From Paenibacillus assamensis DSM 18201 (GTDB lineage: Bacteria; Bacillota; Bacilli; Paenibacillales; Paenibacillaceae), in NCBI RefSeq assembly GCF_000422445.1, contig NZ_AULU01000012.1, positions 1-64,000 on the forward strand: a stretch of DNA of 64,000 bases. The letters are read 5' to 3'. Shown here piece by piece: positions 36,360 to 43,348 of this stretch. The notes beneath the pieces are model-generated. The model worked only from the letters and a program-made list of their open reading frames with translations, was not told the DNA's origin and made no database searches. Every line of letters begins with the position of its first letter. Position 1 is the first letter of the stretch. The translations under genes and the position numbers were made by a program.

Positions 36360-36395
36360 GCCGTATTGCCTTATGAGGCGATACGGCATTTTTTT
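36360..36395 (+). terminator. Strong terminator upstream of the lan immunity genes
   Basis: A 12-bp stem GCCGTATTGCCT / AGGCGATACGGC (one T-G pair) is followed by ATTTTTTT. It insulates the lan genes from upstream transcription. Confidence 0.9.
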
Positions 36396-36507
36396 GCTCA
36401 TAGTTGTTTGAAGTGGAATAACCTTACAATAATGAAAGGCTAATCATGTATTTGATCAGTTACAATAGTCGTATAAGTTTTAATTGTGAAGATGAAAGGG
36501 GCACAAT

Positions 36508-37434
36508 ATGAGCGAGCGGCGGGATAGCATTTTGGTAGAAACGTCTAGATTGCGAAAAACTTTTGGGGACTACGTAGCTGTTAATCAAGTCGATATGCAA
36601 ATACAACGAGGTCAAATTTATGGTTTCTTAGGCCCGAACGGTGCTGGTAAGACAACGACGATACGAATGCTTCTTGGTTTGATGAGGCCAAGTTCAGGCA
36701 GTATCAAAATGTTCGGAAAGGACATTCGGACGAATCGAATCGAGATATTAAGTCGAATCGGCTCACTTGTCGAATCCCCTTCGTATTACCGTAATCTTAC
36801 TGGATATGAGAACTTGCAAGCGACTTGTAAATTGCTGCGAGCCAATACATCTGAGATTGAACGTGTATTGAAGATTGTTCGCTTGGAAGAGGCAGCTCAC
36901 CGTCTCGTTAGACAATACTCCCTTGGTATGAGACAACGGCTAGGCATTGCGCTTGCACTGCTAAATAATCCTGATCTTCTTATTTTAGACGAGCCGACGA
37001 ATGGACTTGATCCTGCAGGGATCTTTGAAATTAGGGAACTTATTAAACAATTACCCCAACAATACGGCATAACCGTACTTATCTCCAGTCATAATCTTGC
37101 CGAAATGGAGTTAACTGCAACCCATGTTGGCATTATCGAACAAGGCAGCCTAATTTTCCAAGGGACGATTCAACAACTCCAACAAAAAAACCAACCCACA
37201 TTACACATCCGAGTAGATGAAAATATAAACGAAGCAATTTCGTTCTTGCAAGATACACACTTCCCTGCAATACGGGCTGATGATTTTATTCACATTTCTG
37301 GTCATGAACAATCTGCTGCAAAAATTAATGATCTACTAGTACGCTCAGGGTTTCGAGTATCTCGTCTGCATGTGCAAACGAAATCATTGGAGGATATTTT
37401 CCTAGAACTTACGGGAAGGGAAGGGTCCTTATAA
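36508..37434 (+). CDS. lanF: Lanthipeptide immunity ABC transporter, ATP-binding protein
   Basis: A 308-residue ATPase of the bacitracin/lantibiotic-protection type, which expels peptide from the membrane of the producer. It has Walker A GPNGAGKTTT (about residues 43-52), signature YSLGMRQRLG, Walker B LLILDEPTNGLDP and switch His in ISSHNLAEME. Where most ABC proteins have the Q-loop glutamine it has Glu (RIGSLVESPSYY); this E-loop is known from LanF proteins such as those for nisin and nukacin. AAAGGGG precedes the ATG. The stop shares a base with the next start, so F, E and G form one unit. Confidence 0.9.
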   Translation: MSERRDSILVETSRLRKTFGDYVAVNQVDMQIQRGQIYGFLGPNGAGKTTTIRMLLGLMRPSSGSIKMFGKDIRTNRIEILSRIGSLVESPSYYRNLTGYENLQATCKLLRANTSEIERVLKIVRLEEAAHRLVRQYSLGMRQRLGIALALLNNPDLLILDEPTNGLDPAGIFEIRELIKQLPQQYGITVLISSHNLAEMELTATHVGIIEQGSLIFQGTIQQLQQKNQPTLHIRVDENINEAISFLQDTHFPAIRADDFIHISGHEQSAAKINDLLVRSGFRVSRLHVQTKSLEDIFLELTGREGSL

Positions 37435-38162
37435 TGAATCTGTTACTTGCGACAAGAGTAGAATGGCTCAAGTGCAAGCGGAGTAGAATTATGCTCGTTG
37501 TATTAGGTGCACCTTTGCTTATTTTAATGCTTCAATTTATTAACTTCCGATTGAGGGGTTCCATCCTTCTGAAAAATAGTACATCACCTTGGTGGGAACT
37601 CATTCAGGAGATAGGCTCGTTTTGGGGCGCACTTGTTCTTCCTATATTAGTTGCAATCGTAGCTGGGATGTTGTCGGCTGTGGAGCATTCCAGCCATGCA
37701 TGGAAGTATATATTGACCATGCCTATGCAGCGCAGCACGATGTATCTAGCTAAGCTGCTCTTATGCTGCTGCTTGCTTCTTCTGAGTTCGTTAATTGTAA
37801 CCATTGGAGTCGTAGCAATTGGTTCAACGCTTGGATTTGAAGGAGCAATTCCTTGGGATAGGGTTGGATGGGTATTTATCTATCCGCTGCTTGGCTGTGC
37901 AGCAATTATCTCGATTCAAGTATGGCTAAGTACGAAGTTTCAAAATTTCTCTGTTCCATTGGCGATAGGTATCGTTAGTATTATTGCTTCTTTGTTTCTA
38001 TCTCAGTCCGAAGCAACCCATTGGTTCCCTTGGGTATACCCGTTCTTGACTGCTCCCATTGGCGAGCCGTATGAGCCAGGCTATACAAGTATGATGTCAA
38101 TCACTGTCGCTGTAATGGTTACCGTTGTTGCGCTGTGGGAATTTTCTAGACGAGATGTTTAG
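37434..38162 (+). CDS. lanE: Lanthipeptide immunity ABC transporter permease, LanE-type
   Basis: A 242-residue protein with about six hydrophobic segments, of the ABC-2 type (MutE/EpiE-like). The N-terminal ATRVEWLKCKRSRIM is the usual amphipathic start before the first helix, and HSSHAWKYILTMPMQRSTMY is the conserved cytoplasmic loop (W-K and MP) expected to touch the ATPase. It pairs with the next gene as the heterodimeric membrane part of the immunity pump. It starts within the last base of lanF. Confidence 0.87.
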   Translation: MNLLLATRVEWLKCKRSRIMLVVLGAPLLILMLQFINFRLRGSILLKNSTSPWWELIQEIGSFWGALVLPILVAIVAGMLSAVEHSSHAWKYILTMPMQRSTMYLAKLLLCCCLLLLSSLIVTIGVVAIGSTLGFEGAIPWDRVGWVFIYPLLGCAAIISIQVWLSTKFQNFSVPLAIGIVSIIASLFLSQSEATHWFPWVYPFLTAPIGEPYEPGYTSMMSITVAVMVTVVALWEFSRRDV

Positions 38163-38182
38163 AAAGAGAAAGGATGAGTAAA

Positions 38183-38929
38183 ATGGGGACGTATGTAAGA
38201 GTATTGCGTGTAGAGTTTTTTAAGCTAAGGCGTTCTCTCGTTTGGCTGGTCGTTATCTTAGCGCCTGTTATTATGGTGTTGAATGGAGATATGAACTTTA
38301 TGAGGTTCGAATCCGTGCTGGTCAAAGAAGAGGGAACAGCTTGGCTGAAGCTATATGTTCAAATCGTATTGTGGTACAGTATTTTGCTGCTACCAATGTC
38401 GATTGGAATATTAGGGATATTGATGAGTAGAACAGAGCATGCTGATGGTTCGTGGAAATACTTGCTGAGCCTTCCGATTCCTAAAAGTGTAATCTATATG
38501 GCCAAGATGACAGTACTTATTCTATTGACGGGTGTATCTATTCTGTTGCTATTACTAGGTGTGTTTGTGAGTGGAAAATGGTTGGGTATTGAAGAGGGAT
38601 TTCCGTATTCCGTAATCTTAGTCAAAGGATTACTTGGTTGGTTGATGTGCTGGCCAATCATCGCTATTCAGCAATGGTTGAGCATTCGCTACCCCGGTAT
38701 TGGAATTCCAATGGGAATTAGTGCCGCAACAGCTATTGCAGGTGTATTGATAACTAACTCCCAATATGCTGGTTATTACTTATGGTCATACCCGGCGCTC
38801 AATATGCTGCCCTCTGGAGAGGGATTTGATGTGCTGTCTATAGGTTCAAGTGTAGGGATTGCGATTCCCTTGTTCATCGTATTGGCTGGGTTAGGATTAT
38901 GGAGTTTTATTAGAAGAGATGTTCTTTAA
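38183..38929 (+). CDS. lanG: Lanthipeptide immunity ABC transporter permease, LanG-type
   Basis: A protein of 248 residues with six predicted helices, homologous to the preceding permease: the N-terminus has VLRVEFFKLRRSLVWLVV, and the loop HADGSWKYLLSLPIPKSVIY corresponds to that of LanE. This is the MutG/EpiG type. The frame also has an ATG at 38174, but AGG touches it directly; ATG 38183 has AAAGG nine bases upstream. It ends 29 bases before the convergent response regulator gene. No LanI-type immunity lipoprotein is seen in the cluster. Confidence 0.85.
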   Translation: MGTYVRVLRVEFFKLRRSLVWLVVILAPVIMVLNGDMNFMRFESVLVKEEGTAWLKLYVQIVLWYSILLLPMSIGILGILMSRTEHADGSWKYLLSLPIPKSVIYMAKMTVLILLTGVSILLLLLGVFVSGKWLGIEEGFPYSVILVKGLLGWLMCWPIIAIQQWLSIRYPGIGIPMGISAATAIAGVLITNSQYAGYYLWSYPALNMLPSGEGFDVLSIGSSVGIAIPLFIVLAGLGLWSFIRRDVL

Positions 38930-38958
38930 TCTTTTGAACGATAGGGTAGGTCATGTTG

Positions 38959-39624
38959 TTACGAGGAAGCAGCAGCTTTCAATTTATAACCTTTACCTCT
39001 TATGGTTACTAATATGGATGGGTTGCGAGGATCATCTTCAATTTTATCTCTGATATTTTTAATGTGAATATATAAATTGGATGGACTTATAAGATCGGCC
39101 AAGTCGATGATCTCCTCTGTTGTTAATGTACGGTTAATATGTTTGATCAATAGATAGACGATTTTAAACTCTGTACTAGATAGTAGGATGTGACAGTCGT
39201 TTCGTATAATGCGATGACCGGCTAAATCAAAGATGATTCCTGGAGCTAGCTCATATACATGCGAGGTGGAATGGAAATCGTTATCTAAATACCGAGTGGA
39301 TTGTAACTGCTTGGTTAATACGGCTAATGGAGCAAGTAGCTGTATATGGGCTTGCTGCTGCAAAATAACACGTTTTACTTCGGTATCATTGGTGCTCATG
39401 ATAAAAATAGGAGGCAGTAATTGGTTCATTGCATCTTTCCATAGCTCAAAATGCTCCATATCGGGCTCGGGGAAATCCAAAATAACAGCTATACAATTAG
39501 GAGCAATGGACAACTCATGCAAGCGTTTCCAACAGTTCGTATGTTGAATCTCTATATGATGTTGGCGCAGGATACAGGTAAACAGGGTGACTAGATTGTG
39601 ATTCTCTGTTAATAAAACGATCAA
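38959..39624 (-). CDS. Orphan OmpR/PhoB-type response regulator with degenerate receiver
   Basis: A 221-residue protein transcribed divergently from the lanthipeptide precursor. The C-terminal 95 residues are a winged-helix DNA-binding domain of the OmpR type (TEFKIVYLLIKHINRTLTTE, then IHIKNIRDKIEDDPRNPSIL and TIRGKGYKL). The N-terminal receiver keeps the phospho-acceptor Asp in VILDFPEPD (about residue 50), but the acidic pair is reduced to Glu-Asn (LLTENHN) and the conserved Lys of the KP motif is replaced (LLAPLAV). No histidine kinase is nearby, so it may work without phosphorylation. The start is TTG with GGGAGG nine bases upstream. It probably controls lan transcription. Confidence 0.85.
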   Translation of the reverse strand: MIVLLTENHNLVTLFTCILRQHHIEIQHTNCWKRLHELSIAPNCIAVILDFPEPDMEHFELWKDAMNQLLPPIFIMSTNDTEVKRVILQQQAHIQLLAPLAVLTKQLQSTRYLDNDFHSTSHVYELAPGIIFDLAGHRIIRNDCHILLSSTEFKIVYLLIKHINRTLTTEEIIDLADLISPSNLYIHIKNIRDKIEDDPRNPSILVTIRGKGYKLKAAASS

Positions 39625-39750
39625 AACAGCACGCCTCCCTATAGAAAAAATGACTACAATGGAATAGCAAAGTTTCTACTAAACTACCAAAATAGCTAGT
39701 CATTAACAATAGTGTATATTTACATATATATAAATTCTTATATAGGAAAC

Positions 39751-39816
39751 TTAAGAAAAATTTAGGCTCGTCCTTAACGTTTACTCAAGGTAAGAAGACG
39801 CACGGCCTTTTATAAT
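39751..39816 (+). promoter_or_regulatory. Lan operon promoter with candidate regulator repeats
   Basis: TATAAT at 39811-39816 has no recognisable -35 at 16-18 bases, as for activator-dependent promoters. Three TTA-purine-S repeats, TTAAG (39751), TTAGG (39762) and TTAAC (39774), are spaced 11 and 12 bases, the spacing of OmpR-family operators, and lie 35-60 bases before the -10. The region is between the divergent regulator and precursor genes. Confidence 0.45.
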
Positions 39817-39872
39817 AGGTTATAGGAGATGGCGCCGTTTCCACCAAAACTATGATATGAGGTGAACCTACG

Positions 39873-40013
39873 ATGGAAAATCTCAACAATGTAATCAATA
39901 ACTTATCTGATGAAGAGTTGGCTGATGTAGCAGGTGGTAAAAAAGATGGTTGTGGCTGGGTGTGCACATATACGCTAGATTGCCCTGGTACACGTTGGTT
40001 TAACTGTTGCTAA
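39873..40013 (+). CDS. lanA: Class II lanthipeptide precursor peptide
   Basis: A 46-codon gene. The leader (residues 1-22) has MENLNNVINNLSDEELADV and ends in the double-glycine site AGG, matching the C39 peptidase of LanT. The predicted 24-residue core is KKDGCGWVC followed by TYTLDCPGTRWFNCC. It contains CTYTLDC, the mersacidin/actagardine/plantaricin C-type CTxTx(E/D)C lipid-II-binding motif. It has five Cys (core 5, 9, 15, 23, 24), three Thr (10, 12, 18) and no Ser. At most three methyllanthionines can form, leaving two Cys. GAGGTG lies 8 bases before the ATG, and lanM starts 95 bases after the stop. No second precursor was found. The cut after GG is inferred. Confidence 0.92.
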   Translation: MENLNNVINNLSDEELADVAGGKKDGCGWVCTYTLDCPGTRWFNCC

Positions 40014-40028
40014 TTTAAGAAAGTTTCT

Positions 40029-40058
40029 AAATCGACAGGATTTCGGTCCTGTCGATTT
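40029..40058 (+). other. Hairpin between lanA and lanM
   Basis: A perfect 12-bp stem AAATCGACAGGA / TCCTGTCGATTT with a 6-base loop TTTCGG, followed only by ATTCTG, lies 15 bases after lanA. It could be a partial terminator or mRNA stabiliser that makes precursor mRNA exceed lanM mRNA, as is common in lantibiotic operons. Confidence 0.65.
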
Positions 40059-40108
40059 ATTCTGTATAGAGTCAATTATTATGCCAAACATGGAAGGGAG
40101 TCTATAAA

Positions 40109-43100
40109 ATGGTCAAGACTTCTCTATTAAATAAAAAAAGTTGGTTGCAAGCAGCTTATTTGAATGAACGAAGAGGAGCTGCAAATGCAAATTTAGAAAA
40201 TGATATCGGTCGTCTAAAAGCAGAGAAATGGAGTCAGCGTACAGGTTTGGATCAGCTTGGTTTGTTAACTCGCCGGTTACAGTATGATCATCTTACTGAA
40301 GCGGAGTTTATATCTATTCTTGGACAAGATGTACCTGAGTCTTGCGTGGAAGATGCTGACTGGTTCAAGATTGTGACAGCAATCTTCGATGAACCAATCG
40401 ATGTTGAACTGTTGGATAATGATATCCCCTTCGAACTACGCAATAAAGCCCCATTCTTTTCGTTCGTTATTCCTTTTCTCAAGTGGAGCAAGCATGAGGT
40501 TAATAAACAATTAAAAGAGTTACGTTTGAAAGCGGCTCCCAACCTATATTTATCCGAACAACTTGTATGCAGCCTATTGAAGCCAATTTACGAGTCGCTG
40601 TTAACGTTAGCTTGTCCTACGTTAATTTTAGAGCTGAATGCAGCAAGATTAGCAAATGAACTGCAAGGAGAAACGCGTGAGGCTAGATTTGAACATTTTA
40701 TTGCAACGAGATTGACTCGTCCAGAAGATATTGTGGTTCTCTTGGAGAAGTATCCGGTACTAGGTCGTATGATGTGTACATCCATGAAGTATGTGATTGC
40801 TGCAAGGATGGAAGCAATTGAGCATTTACTACTTGATCACGAGCAAATTCAAACCGTATTCGGATCAGGATGGTCGGAGTGTGTGGAGGTTGATAGTGGG
40901 GGGGATTTGCATAATGGTGGGCGTAGTGTATTGATTTTTACGTTTCAGTCAGGTAAGAAGCTCGTCTATAAACCACGCTCACTCTCTGTCGATGTTCATT
41001 TCCAAAACCTACTATCATGGATCAATGAGAAAGGAATTGAGCCCTCGTATCCTATCCTAAAAATACTGCCTCGCGAACGTTATGGCTGGGAAGCTTTCAT
41101 TTCAAATGCCCCTTGTACAGGTATTGAACAGGTGCAGCGTTTTTATTTGCGCCAAGGCGGCTACCTAGCCTTATTATACTTTTTAGACGCAACGGATTTC
41201 CATTCTGAAAATATTATTGCTGCTGGAGAATATCCTTATCTTATCGACTTAGAATCATTATTTCAAAATCGAATGGTATCAGAAGATGCTACCTTTGCTA
41301 TGCAAATAGCATCGAACAAGCTGATGGAATCTGTGCTTCGTACCGGATTGCTGCCTGTGTCATTGTTTAAGTCGGGAGCTTTTCAAGGTGTTGAGATTAG
41401 CGGTCTTGGTGGTTATGCCGGACAAGCCGTGCCGAAAATTACATATGGGTTTGCCGACGTAGGAACGGATGAAATGAGAATGGTGCGCAAGCAGCTATTT
41501 TTACAAGGAAGCCATAATCGACCTGTCTTTCAGGATCAGTTGATACAGGCGCAAGATTACACGGAAGATATTATGGAAGGGTTTGTTACCGTATACAAAT
41601 TGCTATTAGAGCATCGTGAAGAACTACTGGCGGAGGATGGACCGATATGGGCCTTTTCTAACGATCCCATTCGTGCGATCATTCGCGATACGCAATCGTA
41701 TGCCTCTATGCTTGAAGCAGGTCTGCATCCAAATTATTTAAGAGATGGGCTAGATCGCAATCAGTTATTTGATTTCATGTGGCGCATGGTAGAGCAAATG
41801 CCCGAAATCGTGGACATCGTCCATTCTGAATGCCTCAGCATGCTGGATGGGGATGTACCGATGTTTCATACAAAGGTTGGGTCGGCTAGCTTATGGGATC
41901 AGTGGGGTAAAGAAACGCCATCGTATTATAAGCGGGATAGTATGTCCAAAGTTATAGAACGGTTACTGAAGCTTAGTCACGAAGATTGTCAGCAGCAGCT
42001 CACGTATATTCGGACTTCTATGAGTACGATGATTAAGAAATGGGATGCAAAGCTTTCTCCTCGCGATTCTTCTTTCCGAGATAGGAATGTTACCGCAGCT
42101 CGCGAGCAATATGTAGCCGCGGCCATTCAGATCGGAGATCAACTTGAAAGAAGTGCAATCTGGAATGATGCGCGGACAGAAGTGACTTGGATCGGACTTG
42201 GTGCCAATGAGCATGACCAGTGGCTGTTTACGCCGCTTGATGCCAGCTTGTATGACGGTGTAATGGGAGTAGCCCTTTTTTATGCCTACTTAGCCGATGT
42301 GACGGGTATCGACAAATATAAGTCGATTGCATCAGCCTGTTTAAATACGGGATATCGATTTATACATGCGGAAGGTGCTGTCAAAACGGTTTCTGCATTT
42401 TATGGCTATGCATCCTTTATTTACGTACTGTTGCATCTTGGTCATTTGTGGGACAAGCCTGAGCTAATTCAGCAAGCTGAGCAACTGGTTGAGCGTATGG
42501 AACCTTTGATCGAAAAAGATGTCATGTATGATTTGCTTAGTGGTAATGCAGGAGCTATTGTTGTATGCCTGCGCTTATATAGTATGACAGGTTCTGAAAA
42601 GGCGCTTCGTGCAGCGGTTCGTTGCGGTGAACACTTGCTTTCTGAAGTGAAGGAGCTTGAAGTCGGATGTGGCTGGTCATTTGATATCAAAGCAGGACAT
42701 GAGCCTATCGCGGGCTTATCGCATGGTTCAGCAGGAATAGCTTGGGCGTTGGCGGAGCTCTCTGAAGCCACTGGAGATAAGCGCTATGTAGAAACGGCTG
42801 CGCGCACCATTGAATTTGAAAGAACACTATTTGATGCGAGTATTGGAAATTGGTCGGACACCCGATTTGTTGAGAAGCGCCAAGAATTAGGACTAGGTAC
42901 CCCTGTCCAATGGTGCCACGGAGCAGCTGGGATTGCATTAGGACGTCTTATGTACTATCGCAAATATCCGGATGGAAAAATACGTGAAGAAATTGATATT
43001 GCCGTTCAGACCACTGTTCGCGAAGGTTTTGGTGGTAGTCACTGTCTGTGTCACGGGGATCTTGGGAATTTGGAAGTGCTCTTGTTGGCAGCAGAACAAT

Positions 43101-43348
43101 TTGAAGATGATGAGATGAAAGAGATTGCTATGAAATATGCTGCGAATACGTTGTCAGAGGCAGAAAGCAACGGCTGGTTCTGCGGCATTCCTCAAGAAGA
43201 AGAAACGCCTAGCTTTATGCTTGGCTTAACAGGAATTGGCTATGGCTTGCTCCGGATGGCAAGTATAAATGACAACCCAATTCCATCAGTAGTTGTTCTT
43301 GAAGGGCCGAGTTACAGTGATAAAGAGGAGAAGGGGCTTCAACTATGA
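40109..43348 (+). CDS. lanM: Class II lanthipeptide synthetase LanM
   Basis: A bifunctional cytoplasmic enzyme of 1079 residues that dehydrates Ser/Thr of LanA and adds Cys to form (methyl)lanthionine. The N-terminal dehydratase (DUF4135) shows KLVYKPRSLSVDVHFQNL (about 283-300), DATDFHSENI (360) and YLIDLESLFQ. The C-terminal LanC-like cyclase (about 700-1065) carries the zinc ligands: Cys in WCHGAAGI (about 935) and the Cys-His of CLCHGDLGN (about 980), plus SHGSAGIAWA. Length is at the upper end of usual LanM proteins. GAAGGGAG precedes the ATG. The stop overlaps the lanT start by four bases. Confidence 0.97.
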   Translation: MVKTSLLNKKSWLQAAYLNERRGAANANLENDIGRLKAEKWSQRTGLDQLGLLTRRLQYDHLTEAEFISILGQDVPESCVEDADWFKIVTAIFDEPIDVELLDNDIPFELRNKAPFFSFVIPFLKWSKHEVNKQLKELRLKAAPNLYLSEQLVCSLLKPIYESLLTLACPTLILELNAARLANELQGETREARFEHFIATRLTRPEDIVVLLEKYPVLGRMMCTSMKYVIAARMEAIEHLLLDHEQIQTVFGSGWSECVEVDSGGDLHNGGRSVLIFTFQSGKKLVYKPRSLSVDVHFQNLLSWINEKGIEPSYPILKILPRERYGWEAFISNAPCTGIEQVQRFYLRQGGYLALLYFLDATDFHSENIIAAGEYPYLIDLESLFQNRMVSEDATFAMQIASNKLMESVLRTGLLPVSLFKSGAFQGVEISGLGGYAGQAVPKITYGFADVGTDEMRMVRKQLFLQGSHNRPVFQDQLIQAQDYTEDIMEGFVTVYKLLLEHREELLAEDGPIWAFSNDPIRAIIRDTQSYASMLEAGLHPNYLRDGLDRNQLFDFMWRMVEQMPEIVDIVHSECLSMLDGDVPMFHTKVGSASLWDQWGKETPSYYKRDSMSKVIERLLKLSHEDCQQQLTYIRTSMSTMIKKWDAKLSPRDSSFRDRNVTAAREQYVAAAIQIGDQLERSAIWNDARTEVTWIGLGANEHDQWLFTPLDASLYDGVMGVALFYAYLADVTGIDKYKSIASACLNTGYRFIHAEGAVKTVSAFYGYASFIYVLLHLGHLWDKPELIQQAEQLVERMEPLIEKDVMYDLLSGNAGAIVVCLRLYSMTGSEKALRAAVRCGEHLLSEVKELEVGCGWSFDIKAGHEPIAGLSHGSAGIAWALAELSEATGDKRYVETAARTIEFERTLFDASIGNWSDTRFVEKRQELGLGTPVQWCHGAAGIALGRLMYYRKYPDGKIREEIDIAVQTTVREGFGGSHCLCHGDLGNLEVLLLAAEQFEDDEMKEIAMKYAANTLSEAESNGWFCGIPQEEETPSFMLGLTGIGYGLLRMASINDNPIPSVVVLEGPSYSDKEEKGLQL

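Noticed and set aside
39625-39872. Possible second lanthipeptide precursor
   Set aside because: No short frame with a double-glycine leader and Cys/Thr/Ser-rich end was found here or between lanA and lanM, so a two-peptide system is not supported.
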